Part shown: piece after piece, positions 25,444-32,483 of the stretch
Numbering within the stretch: position 1 is the stretch's first letter
Layout: each line of letters starts with the position of its first letter
Position numbers and translations under genes: made by a program
Notes under the pieces: model-generated
The model's database searches: none
Told to the model about the DNA's origin: nothing
Seen by the model: the letters and a program-made list of their open reading frames with translations, nothing else
Origin: Paracoccus haematequi
GTDB lineage: Bacteria > Pseudomonadota > Alphaproteobacteria > Rhodobacterales > Rhodobacteraceae
Assembly (NCBI RefSeq): GCF_900631945.1
Contig: NZ_UZWE01000021.1
Span: 102,938 to 166,937 of the forward strand
Length of the DNA stretch: 64,000 bases
Direction of reading: 5' to 3'

Positions 25444-25472
25444 TTGACCTCTTTATGCATCTGGTGCATTAT
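25444..25472 (+). promoter_or_regulatory. Rightward early promoter (PR-like) with operator
   Basis: -35 TTGACC (25444-25449), 17-bp spacer, -10 CATTAT (25467-25472). Operator ATGCATCTGGTGCAT (25455-25469) fills the spacer. The Cro-like ATG at 25479 coincides with the expected start point, giving a leaderless message. Confidence 0.75.
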
Positions 25473-25478
25473 GCTGCC

Positions 25479-25688
25479 ATGTCCAAACTCACCCATTATC
25501 TTGCGAAGGAAGGCCTCACGCAGCGCGCGTTTGCCGCTCGCGTGTCCGTCGATCCGAGCATCATCTCGCGCCTGACGCGTGAGGAAATGACCCCTGGCTT
25601 GCAACTGGCGGTCGATATTGAACGCGAGACCAATGGCTTCGTCCCGGCGTCAAGCTGGGTCGAGGCAAGCCTTAAGCGGGCGGGGTGA
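25479..25688 (+). CDS. Cro-like HTH protein
   Basis: 69 residues from ATG 25479 (MSKLTHYLAKEGLTQ). HTH: LTQRAFAARVSVDPSIISRLTREE. It has the length and opening of a Cro/C1-type regulator (YdaS-like: start of rightward early operon, divergent from the repressor). It presumably binds the same ATGC-N7-GCAT boxes to favour lytic growth. Confidence 0.78.
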   Translation: MSKLTHYLAKEGLTQRAFAARVSVDPSIISRLTREEMTPGLQLAVDIERETNGFVPASSWVEASLKRAG

Positions 25689-25690
25689 CA

Positions 25691-25705
25691 ATGCATCATA
25701 CGCAT
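25691..25705. promoter_or_regulatory. Sixth copy of repressor operator
   Basis: ATGCATCATACGCAT keeps the ATGC-N7-GCAT frame but with a diverged right arm. It starts 3 bp after the cro stop, so it could weakly control transcription into the rest of the operon. No promoter elements are evident around it. Confidence 0.5.
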
Positions 25706-25767
25706 TCACCTGTGTGCGCCAATGCAGTCCTTCAAGCATCACCTGTAAAAAAGACAACGGGTGCCGC

Positions 25768-26031
25768 GTGAGCGCCCGCCTGTCCCCCAGATCCCAGACC
25801 ATCGCATTCCGTGCATGGCAATGGTGCGAGGCGTTCGGCTGGGAACACACGCTGGCCGAAATCGCGGGCGCCATTGACGAAAGCCACAATGCCGTTCGCG
25901 CGGTGTTTGTTCTCAAGGGCTGGATGGGCCGTGTCCGCAAGGTCTCCCCCGATTACGCGGGCGGACTGTATCATCGCCCGACGTTCATCCCCGGCGACAG
26001 CGCCCTTGGCGATCTGGAGGCATGGGCATGA
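25768..26031 (+). CDS. Putative HTH protein, second gene of rightward operon
   Basis: 87 residues from GTG 25768. FRAWQWCEAFGWEHTLAEIAGAIDES then HNAVRAVFVLKGWMGRVRK looks like an HTH pair. A regulator of early genes (CII-like position) is possible. The RBS is weak; the GTG choice rests on where sequence becomes protein-like. Confidence 0.5.
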   Translation: MSARLSPRSQTIAFRAWQWCEAFGWEHTLAEIAGAIDESHNAVRAVFVLKGWMGRVRKVSPDYAGGLYHRPTFIPGDSALGDLEAWA

Positions 26032-26450
26032 CCGATGCAGGCATCCACTGGTTCGAGGGCCTAGGCTTCCGCCCGGCCGTCTGGTCGCCCCCGCACCGCG
26101 CCGATGGCGTGGATTACCCGCGACTGATCGTCGCGCCTGATGCGGACGTGCCGCTGGCGAAGGTCGATCCCTACGCGCACATCCCCGCCTCCGGCTATGC
26201 CTGGGGGACGTGGATCCCCGCAGATGCCGCCGCCGCGCCGCAGATCGCCTCGCCGTCAACGCAGGTCCAGCAGGTCGCATCGTCCATCGCCATGCCGCCC
26301 TACTGGCCCCCGCAGCCGTCCTATCCCTGCCGCTGCATCACGCCGCCGGTTGATGTGCCGCCTGTCGCCCCTGTGCCGGTTCCTGCGTCTGGCGTCCTGC
26401 TGATCGTCGCCCTTGTCGGGCTGGGGATCATCAGGGGGAGGCGCGCATGA
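26028..26450 (+). CDS. Early protein with VPxPA-like C-terminal membrane anchor
   Basis: 140 residues from ATG 26028 (ATGA overlap). Globular N-terminal 70 residues (HWFEGLGFRPAVWSPPHRAD), a Pro-rich linker with a CRC and repeated PPV, then VPVPASGVLLIVALVGLG and a basic end RGRRA. This C-terminus strongly resembles the VPLPA-CTERM sorting signal, yet the protein has no N-terminal signal peptide. It may simply be a tail-anchored protein. Confidence 0.55.
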   Translation: MTDAGIHWFEGLGFRPAVWSPPHRADGVDYPRLIVAPDADVPLAKVDPYAHIPASGYAWGTWIPADAAAAPQIASPSTQVQQVASSIAMPPYWPPQPSYPCRCITPPVDVPPVAPVPVPASGVLLIVALVGLGIIRGRRA

Positions 26451-26490
26451 CCCACTCCATCCATCATGTCCCTGTGGGCGAGGGGTAGGC

Positions 26491-26721
26491 ATGCTGACCT
26501 TCCGCCAGGATTTCCCGCCCCATGGCCGCATCGTCGCCCTGCTGTCGGAGATCGAGGCAGGCGTGATCTTCCCCGGCCAGCCCTGCCGCTGGAGGCTTCT
26601 GCTGGATCGGCACGGATCCGAAAAGACCGCCCGCACCGATCTGGCGGCAAAGACCGCTCTAAACGACGCCCTGCGCGACTGGCTGCGCCGGGCGGGGCTG
26701 GATCGGAGGATTGCAGCATGA
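26491..26721 (+). CDS. Hypothetical phage protein
   Basis: 76 residues from ATG 26491 (MLTFRQDFPPHGRIV), Arg-rich C-terminal half. Ends with ATGA overlap into the next gene. No family recognised. Confidence 0.5.
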   Translation: MLTFRQDFPPHGRIVALLSEIEAGVIFPGQPCRWRLLLDRHGSEKTARTDLAAKTALNDALRDWLRRAGLDRRIAA

Positions 26722-26921
26722 CCCCCGAACAGCAAAGCATCGCGTTCATCAAGGCAGCCCGTGGCGGCAAGTTCACCACCGCTGAAATCGCAGAACGTGC
26801 GGGCCTGACGCTGGATCAGGCCCGTGACGTGATCGCGCGTGGTCGGCAGGCCAAGCGCATCGAGATCCACGACGAGGATCGACAGCACGTGTGGATCGAA
26901 ATCGTGGAGCCGAAGGCATGA
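26718..26921 (+). CDS. Small HTH protein
   Basis: 67 residues. FTTAEIAERAGLTLDQARDVI is a winged-HTH core followed by a short wing (KRIEIHDEDRQHVWIEI). ATGA overlaps at both ends. Probably a DNA-binding regulator within the replication operon. Confidence 0.55.
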   Translation: MTPEQQSIAFIKAARGGKFTTAEIAERAGLTLDQARDVIARGRQAKRIEIHDEDRQHVWIEIVEPKA

Positions 26922-27274
26922 TGGCGCAGATCGCAATCGACTGGCCTGCCCAGCCTTTGTGGCCGAACCGAAAGGCTCATTGGGCCAAGAACAAGACCGC
27001 CCGTGATGCGCAGCGTTCGGCCGCATTCTTCATCGCCAAAGCTGCTGGATGGGAAAAGCCCGCGCATCCCGTCCATGAGGTCCGGTTGTCCATGACGTTC
27101 TGCGGGCCTACCGCCCGCCGCTTCGACCTGGACGGCGCACTATCCGCCATGAAGGGCGCCATTGACGGCCTGTCCGCCTGCCTAGGCGTGGATGACAGCC
27201 TGTTCAGCTACACCCTGCGCCGGGGCGAAAAGTGCAAGAGCGGCGCGGTCATCGTGACTGCGGAGGTGGCGTAA
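26918..27274 (+). CDS. RusA-family Holliday junction resolvase-like protein
   Basis: 118 residues. PLWPNRKAHWAKNKTARDAQ near the start and RRFDLDGALSAMKGAIDGL with VDDSLFSYTLRR form the RusA layout: N-R-x-H motif, the D-x-D catalytic pair in FDLDGA, and the trailing DD. It would resolve recombination intermediates of phage DNA before packaging. Confidence 0.82.
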   Translation: MMAQIAIDWPAQPLWPNRKAHWAKNKTARDAQRSAAFFIAKAAGWEKPAHPVHEVRLSMTFCGPTARRFDLDGALSAMKGAIDGLSACLGVDDSLFSYTLRRGEKCKSGAVIVTAEVA

Positions 27275-28089
27275 TGAGCGCCTACTACAAGATGGACCCC
27301 GCCGACTGGGATTTCCGCACCGCTGAACTGTCGCTTGAGGAAGAAGCGGCGCTCCTGCGCATCATCAACGCGATCCACAAACACGACCAGCCCGTGCCGA
27401 ACAATGATCGTGTTCTAGCTGGCCTGTTTCGCTGCTCCACACGGAAGGCGCGGACGCTCCTAAACGCCCTGATCGAAGCAGGTGAACTGAGGATCGAGGA
27501 CGGCCGGATCACCAACGACAAGGCCATTTCAGACATAGTTCAGCGCGGTTCCGTGTCCGGTTCGAGGGCCGAAAGTGGCGCGAAAGGTGGACGAAAGAGG
27601 GCTGAAAACGCTGCTAAGGCATTGTCCGATAATGAATCGGGCCAAGCAATTGCTTCAAGCAGAATAGAAGAGAATAGAATAGAATATGGTGGTGGTGGTA
27701 GCGCGTGCGCGCGAGAGACCGTTCCTTCCTCAGAAAGCCTTTCGGTTCGAGAACGCATCCTCATTGCCATGGGGCTTGGCGCTGACGGCGTAGTCGGCCC
27801 CAGCAAGTTCATTGGCACCCCGTCTGATGTGGCCGAAGCCAACCGCTGGCTGGCTATGCCCGGCATGTCGATTGAGGCTGTCGAGGCTGAGATTGCCAGC
27901 ATCATGCGGGGCAAGACCGATGGTCCTCCAAGCCGGTTTTCCTACTTCACCAACGCCATGACGCGCCTGAGCGCCGCCCTGTCCGCGCCGCCGCTCCGCG
28001 CTGCTGAAATCCTTCCCCTTCACCAGAACCATGCCCGGCCCACCGGCCACGGCATCCGCGCCCAGATCCCGGAGAAATACCGCCAATGA
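27274..28089 (+). CDS. DUF1376-containing phage replication protein
   Basis: 271 residues. The N-terminal 90 residues are a DUF1376-type winged helix (YYKMDPADWDFRTAELSLEE, ALLRIINAIHKHDQPVPNN), then a low-complexity linker (GAKGGRKRAEN ... SSRIEENRIEYGGGG, broken here). The C-terminal domain (about 165-250) is unrecognised and probably interacts with DNA or helicase. Position and domain match O-like initiators. The linker DNA holds iteron-like repeats, as lambda O does. Confidence 0.78.
   Translation: MSAYYKMDPADWDFRTAELSLEEEAALLRIINAIHKHDQPVPNNDRVLAGLFRCSTRKARTLLNALIEAGELRIEDGRITNDKAISDIVQRGSVSGSRAESGAKGGRKRAENAAKALSDNESGQAIASSRIEENRIEYGGGGSACARETVPSSESLSVRERILIAMGLGADGVVGPSKFIGTPSDVAEANRWLAMPGMSIEAVEAEIASIMRGKTDGPPSRFSYFTNAMTRLSAALSAPPLRAAEILPLHQNHARPTGHGIRAQIPEKYRQ
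27571..27713. other. Candidate replication origin inside the DUF1376 gene
   Basis: GAAAG/GAAAA boxes start at 27571, 27582, 27593 and 27604, exactly 11 bp apart, a period that does not follow the codon frame. They are followed by an AT-rich run of GAATA repeats (27661-27686), a GGT repeat (27688-27699) and an alternating GCGCGTGCGCGCG tract (27701-27713). This iteron plus AT-rich plan inside the initiator gene mirrors lambda ori. Confidence 0.5.
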
Positions 28090-28751
28090 GCAATTCAATG
28101 ACTGCCGACATCACGATGCGCGTCAATGCTTGGCTGGATCGTTTCAGCCCGCCGCGCCAGATCGCAAACAATCCCCAAGCCATGCAGGATGATGCCAACG
28201 CCATTCTGCGCATCTTCCTGGATCACGCCCCCGATGACGGCTGGCAGGGCTGGTTCGAAGATGCCCTGCGCCGCTTGGAAGCCAGCATGACGACGCGAAG
28301 CTGGCCCGCCCCCGGTGAGGTGGTTCGGGCCTGCCGTGGTGCAGAACGGCCCCAAGAACAAGCCGGGCCGAACGCCCGGGCCGAAGTCGCAGCGGTTGAT
28401 GCCTTGATCGGATGGTTCCAGAAGTTCGGAACGCAGATGCCGGGCATGGGTAACGGCTTCCGCACCCGGAAGATGGTCGAGCGGGGCATCTTCAAGGATC
28501 TGGCCGAAGCCCGCTTCCGTGGCTTCACGCTGTTCCCCGATGATGAGCGCGAAATCCTTGCACGCAGGGCCGAGCAGTCCCGCCGTGGTGATCCGCTGTC
28601 GTCCATCCTCGGTGATGCAGAATATCGCCGTCATGTCGCCGTTCTGGCGAACATCTGGGGCGTGTCGGAAGCCGATGCCGAGGATCGCGCCCGCCAATCG
28701 CCCGAACTGCAACAGCCTGATCTTAGCGCAAACCGGGTGGCCGCAGAATGA
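28086..28751 (+). CDS. Hypothetical replication-operon protein
   Basis: 221 residues, overlapping genes on both sides by 4 bp. MQDDANAILRIFLDHAPDDGW and TRSWPAPGEVVRACRG suggest the helical N-terminal domain of helicase-loader-like phage proteins (lambda P position), but no ATPase motif is present. Function is inferred from position only. Confidence 0.55.
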   Translation: MSNSMTADITMRVNAWLDRFSPPRQIANNPQAMQDDANAILRIFLDHAPDDGWQGWFEDALRRLEASMTTRSWPAPGEVVRACRGAERPQEQAGPNARAEVAAVDALIGWFQKFGTQMPGMGNGFRTRKMVERGIFKDLAEARFRGFTLFPDDEREILARRAEQSRRGDPLSSILGDAEYRRHVAVLANIWGVSEADAEDRARQSPELQQPDLSANRVAAE

Positions 28752-29047
28752 CCTACCAATCCCACAGCTTCCTGACCGAAGAAGATCGCGCCCAGATCCG
28801 CGACATCCACAAGCGGGCCAGCATTCGCCAGATCACCCGCGAAGTCTGCGAAGAAGCCGAAATCCCGGTATGGCTGGTTCTCGGCCCTGGCAGGGATGCC
28901 CACCTGTGCCGCGTTCGGGAAACGATCTACGACATCGCCACCCGTCACGGTTTCAGCCTGTCGCAGATCGGCCGCGTGTTCCAGCGCGACCACACCACCG
29001 TCATGAGCGGCCTTCGCAACATCCGCAAGCGGAGAGGCGAGGCATGA
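28748..29047 (+). CDS. Stand-alone DnaA domain IV-like protein
   Basis: 99 residues. RETIYDIATRHGFSLSQIGRVF followed by QRDHTTVMSGLRNIRKR matches the DnaA C-terminal DNA-box-binding HTH, including the DHTTV signature loop. There is no AAA+ domain. It could bind DnaA boxes to recruit or block host DnaA at phage or host origins. Confidence 0.75.
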   Translation: MTYQSHSFLTEEDRAQIRDIHKRASIRQITREVCEEAEIPVWLVLGPGRDAHLCRVRETIYDIATRHGFSLSQIGRVFQRDHTTVMSGLRNIRKRRGEA

Positions 29048-29391
29048 AGGCTCATATCAACGCCTGCCCAGTCTTGGGACCGGATGGCACCCTCTACATT
29101 TCCCACGGGGCTGCTGCAAAAGCCTTAGGCGTGTCGAAGCGAACCATCGGCTATCACCTCGATACCTGGGGCAATCTGGACCGCCTGGGCCGTGAAGCCG
29201 CCCGTCTGAACGCATCCCGCCGCCGCCCAATCACCATCGGCAATCGCCAATGGCCCTCCGTGGCAATCTTCGCAGACTACATCGGCCATCGGCGTGAAAC
29301 GGTCCGCAACTGGGTCCGCAAAGGCGACATGGACCGGATCATCGGTGCGCTGATGAAGGCTGATGCCCAGCAGCGGAGGGCAGCAGCATGA
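29044..29391 (+). CDS. Double-HTH phage protein
   Basis: 115 residues with two HTH-like segments: AAAKALGVSKRTIGYHLDTW (about 22-41) and FADYIGHRRETVRNWVRKGD (about 76-95). Probably a DNA-binding regulator. ATGA overlaps with neighbours. Confidence 0.6.
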   Translation: MKAHINACPVLGPDGTLYISHGAAAKALGVSKRTIGYHLDTWGNLDRLGREAARLNASRRRPITIGNRQWPSVAIFADYIGHRRETVRNWVRKGDMDRIIGALMKADAQQRRAAA

Positions 29392-29762
29392 CCCTCACAG
29401 CCCCCAAACACTTGCGCGGCCGGATTGGAAACCATCGACCGGAACTGTTGGCAGAGCGGGCCGAATGGATCCGGCAAGTCAAGGCGAAGGGATGCAAAAG
29501 CACCGAAATCTCCGCTGCGTTAGGCATCAGCTACAACGCCGCGAGACAAGCCGCAGCGAAGGCGGGATGCGGCCGCGTCAGCCAGCAGACCATGGACGTG
29601 CTGTGGAAGCAGGGCATCAAGATTGGCCCGCCGAAAAAGACCGTTGATGGGATGTCGGTGAGAGGCCGCGCCCGGCTGGCGGATGAAGCCGCGCGAACAG
29701 GCAAGCCCTTGCTGCACGTCATGGCCGATTTCTGGGAACAGCATCACGGAGCGCAGGCATGA
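29388..29762 (+). CDS. HTH-containing hypothetical protein
   Basis: 124 residues. KSTEISAALGISYNAARQAAAK is an HTH of the GcrA/homeodomain-like kind; the remainder is helical and basic. Could be a CcrM/GcrA-like regulator or a terminase-like HTH; uncertain. Confidence 0.5.
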   Translation: MTLTAPKHLRGRIGNHRPELLAERAEWIRQVKAKGCKSTEISAALGISYNAARQAAAKAGCGRVSQQTMDVLWKQGIKIGPPKKTVDGMSVRGRARLADEAARTGKPLLHVMADFWEQHHGAQA

Positions 29763-29935
29763 GCCAACACGACCCCAAAGCCCGCATCCAACGCCAGCGC
29801 GACAGCCGCAAGCAGGAACGCCGCCAGGAGCGACACACCGACAACGCAGCCATCCGCGATCAGGTGAGAGCATTGGGCGGCGGCGATCTGGACCATTGGG
29901 ACTCCGACAGCGAGAGAGGGCAGGGCGATGAGTGA
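29759..29935 (+). CDS. Small charged protein (58 aa)
   Basis: ATG at 29759 overlaps the upstream TGA and the stop overlaps the next ATG. The product (SQHDPKARIQRQRDSRKQER..., highly Arg/Gln) is probably disordered and RNA- or DNA-binding; an N-like antiterminator peptide is one possibility. Confidence 0.5.
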   Translation: MSQHDPKARIQRQRDSRKQERRQERHTDNAAIRDQVRALGGGDLDHWDSDSERGQGDE

Positions 29936-30212
29936 TACCATGACCCCCGAACAACTGGCAGAAGCCATCCTCTCCGCTGCTGGATCGGGCCTGCGCCATT
30001 ACACCGTCACCAGCAGGCAACGCATCATCGACGCAGCAGAGGCACAGATCGCCACGTTGCAGGGCATCCCGGTCGGGCTTGGCGTCTTGGAGTTGCCCGC
30101 AGCGCCTCTAGAAGCCGCCCCACAGCCCCGCAACGACCCTTCCGGGTATGCGGAGCCGTCCGACACTATCAACGCGCCTCACGGGGCGGAAAACGGGGCC
30201 GACAATGGCTAA
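29928..30212 (+). CDS. Hypothetical phage protein
   Basis: 94 residues: a helical N-terminal half (LAEAILSAAGSGLRHYTVTSRQ split after 20) and a Pro/Ala-rich tail. No family recognised. Overlaps both neighbours. Confidence 0.5.
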   Translation: MSDTMTPEQLAEAILSAAGSGLRHYTVTSRQRIIDAAEAQIATLQGIPVGLGVLELPAAPLEAAPQPRNDPSGYAEPSDTINAPHGAENGADNG

Positions 30213-30783
30213 GACGAAATCCCGCAAGCTTGCCAGACAGCGCAAGCAATCACTCGCTGGCGTCATGGCCCGGCGCAAGGGTCGCGTCACCATGCCGGAA
30301 AGCCCTTGGGATCACGGCGCAACAGGGCAGGCCAACCGCATGGGGCTTATCATCGAGCAGCGCGGGGATATTGACCCTGACACGGGCGAGACGATCAACC
30401 CGAACGGGATCACGGGTGCCCGCCGCATCGACCTGCTGCAATACTGGCACAAGCGCGGCAGCATCAGCACGGGCGGATACAACGCCGCCGTCATGCTGCG
30501 GGACGCATTCGAGGCTACCATGCGCAGCAAGCCATGCCTGCCCGACAATGACCGGGTGCAGTCCAGCCCCAAGCCGGACCATGCTGTCACCATCCAGATC
30601 GACCGCATCAGCCGCTATGAGAAGCTGGCCCGGCATGTTCACCCGCAAGACAAGACGCTTATTTCCGCCTGCGTCTTGGACGGTCAGCACCCGTCGCGCA
30701 TCTATGGCGCATTGCGGACGCGGGAAGGGCTGGCCCATCTGCGGGAGGCCCTAGACCGGCTATCGGACGCCATGTCGAGATAA
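30205..30783 (+). CDS. Putative late-gene regulator (last early gene)
   Basis: 192 residues from ATG 30205. Very basic N-terminus (KTKSRKLARQRKQ), then RRIDLLQYWHKRGSISTGGY, and a C-terminal HTH-like region (DKTLISACVLDGQHPSRIYG). Some resemblance to DUF6456-type phage proteins. It is the last early gene, just before a 463-bp gap and the late operon, the position of lambda Q, so a late activator or antiterminator is inferred. Confidence 0.5.
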   Translation: MAKTKSRKLARQRKQSLAGVMARRKGRVTMPESPWDHGATGQANRMGLIIEQRGDIDPDTGETINPNGITGARRIDLLQYWHKRGSISTGGYNAAVMLRDAFEATMRSKPCLPDNDRVQSSPKPDHAVTIQIDRISRYEKLARHVHPQDKTLISACVLDGQHPSRIYGALRTREGLAHLREALDRLSDAMSR

Positions 30784-31246
30784 GGGGTTGCAAAACGGTA
30801 GGAACTGTGCGACCAAATAATCGCGCGCGAGGTTTGGCTACAGGTCTGCTTTGCGCTGCGGCTCTGCTTCGGCATCCGCGTTAAGTCCAGGTTAAGAGCC
30901 TGGCCGGTGGGTTGATCGCCACCGCTTGTAATTCAGCGCGGCCCGAGAGATCGGCGCCGCGTTTTCGTTAGCCGCTCTGATGCAGACTGCCTCGTAAGTC
31001 GCCTGGATGCTGGGCGCGGATAGAAGGGATGGGCTATCCCGGTCGGGCAGTCTACATGAGCGCGGGCATACGCAGGACGGTTGCAGCAATGCCCCGTCAC
31101 GGCCCGGCCCCGATGCTGCGATAAGGGGTTCCGCTCAGTTCATCAGCGTCCACATTCACCCCGTGGGCAAAGGACGCTGACGGGCCAAACACAAGGCCGC
31201 TCACCCACGGCAAGGCCGGATAGCCCAACCATACAGCGAGGCGGTT
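30784..31246. other. 463-bp non-coding gap, probable late promoter region
   Basis: No convincing gene in either direction; a 65-codon minus-strand ORF (30892-31089) has Arg/Ser-rich shadow-like composition. Situated between the last early gene and the packaging genes, it should hold the late promoter and any Q-binding or utilisation site. I cannot point to a sigma-70 consensus. Confidence 0.5.
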
Positions 31247-31414
31247 ATGCCAATGTTCATGGAAGCCGCAGGTGGCAGGATCATCAGCCGCACCACCGGG
31301 CAGGAAGTGCTGCGAGTGGACGTTGACGCCCTTATGGTGGATGAAGCCCGCAAGGTGATTGATGCCATCCTTCCCGCGCTAGAGGAAGCATTCTCCCGCA
31401 AGCCGGAAGGCTGA
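31247..31414 (+). CDS. Small hypothetical protein (55 aa)
   Basis: ATG at 31247 (MPMFMEAAGGRII), beta-hairpin-like N-terminus then an amphipathic helix (VDEARKVIDAILPALEEAF). First gene of the late block, 39 bp before the HNH gene. No family recognised. Confidence 0.5.
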   Translation: MPMFMEAAGGRIISRTTGQEVLRVDVDALMVDEARKVIDAILPALEEAFSRKPEG

Positions 31415-31453
31415 CCTTGCCCCGCAAGTGGGACGGTAAAGGCAGCAGGCACG

Positions 31454-31804
31454 ATGGCTAAGCTGCCCACGCAGACGCCCCGCCTGACGGCCATGCGCCC
31501 CACGCTACAGGCGCCCAAGGATGAGGAAGGCCGGGCGCGGCACCGCAGGCAGGCCAGCCCTTGGCGAGCATGGTATAACACCGCCCGCTGGCAGAAGCTG
31601 AGATGGCAGGTGCTGGTGGATGCGATGTTCACCTGCGCCATGTGCGGGAAGATGGAAGGGCAGAGCCGAAACCTGGTGGCTGACCACATCACCCCGCACC
31701 GTGGCGATGAGGCGTTGTTCTGGGACCGGCAAGGCATCCAGTGCCTGTGCAAGTCTTGCCATGACAGCCGAAAGCAGGCGATGGAGCGGCGAGGCGAGGT
31801 GTAG
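31454..31804 (+). CDS. Late HNH endonuclease, packaging-associated
   Basis: 116 residues. CAMCGKMEGQ, then ADHITPHRGDEALFW with ...NIQ-type spacing, and CKSCHDSRKQ supply two zinc CxxC pairs and the DH catalytic core. HNH proteins directly upstream of terS assist terminase cleavage at cos in HK97-type phages, so this is probably a DNA-packaging nuclease. Confidence 0.85.
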   Translation: MAKLPTQTPRLTAMRPTLQAPKDEEGRARHRRQASPWRAWYNTARWQKLRWQVLVDAMFTCAMCGKMEGQSRNLVADHITPHRGDEALFWDRQGIQCLCKSCHDSRKQAMERRGEV

Positions 31805-31922
31805 GGGGGGGGCGTCCCCGAGTAAAAATCGGGCTGATCCCACGGACCCGCGGCCCACTCATTCCGAGATTTTTTCCCTGCTGGGGAGTTGGAGGGTGCG
31901 CACTCGCTGCGCACTGTGAAGC
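31805..31922. other. Candidate cos region between HNH and terS
   Basis: 118 bp non-coding with three structured elements: an eight-G run (31805-31812), an inverted repeat CCCGA/TCGGG (about 31816-31831), and GTGCGCA-N5-TGCGCAC (about 31898-31916). A T6 tract lies between. In HNH-terS phages the cohesive-end site usually lies here. Exact cut positions cannot be read from sequence. Confidence 0.45.
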
Positions 31923-32483
31923 ATGGCCGATGAGAAAAAGCCGATTGACTGGCCTTCCATCCGGTCTGACTGGTCGCAATCTGACAAGAGTATCAGGTGG
32001 TTGGCAGACTGGTATCAGGTTTCTGAGTCTGCAATTCGCAAGAAAGCAAAGCAGGAAGGTTGGCCTGATCGCCCCGAAAAGGCGCGCAAGCCGGTGCGCA
32101 CCTCCGACGCACCGCGCACTGAGCCGGTGATGATGGCGGGCGTTGATGCTACCGATCCAGAGCAGATCGTTGGCAAAGGCCACAACCTGATCTTCCGCTT
32201 GCTAGATGAACTGGACGCCACGACGACCCATCACACGCAATTAGCGGAGATGATCGAGGCGCATGAGGAGGACCCTCGCCGCCGTGCCGCGATGATGAAG
32301 GCTATCGAACTGCCCGGTCGGGCGAACGTCATTAAGGCGCTGGCGACGGCGTTCAAGACTTGGAATGAGGCGCAGGCTCCAGAGGGAAAGAAGGCGCAGA
32401 GGCAGGCCAATGCTGAAAAGGTGGCGGCTGCGGGAAGGTTCGCTCCGCGAGGTGGTCCTAAACTGGCGGTTAATAACGGCTGA
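31923..32483 (+). CDS. Terminase small subunit
   Basis: 186 residues. An N-terminal HTH (SIRWLADWYQVSESAIRKKAKQ region), a helical oligomerisation part and a C-terminal basic tail. It abuts the large subunit by 1 bp (TGATG). Recognises the cos/pac site and regulates the large subunit. Confidence 0.82.
   Translation: MADEKKPIDWPSIRSDWSQSDKSIRWLADWYQVSESAIRKKAKQEGWPDRPEKARKPVRTSDAPRTEPVMMAGVDATDPEQIVGKGHNLIFRLLDELDATTTHHTQLAEMIEAHEEDPRRRAAMMKAIELPGRANVIKALATAFKTWNEAQAPEGKKAQRQANAEKVAAAGRFAPRGGPKLAVNNG

Noticed and set aside
25386..25604. N-terminal extension of the repressor to 25604
   Set aside because: It would run through the operator region and antisense to cro; HTH homology starts just after ATG 25385.
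30892..31089. 65-codon minus-strand ORF in the late-promoter gap
   Set aside because: No ribosome site, Arg/Ser/Cys-rich composition and no overlap logic; considered chance.
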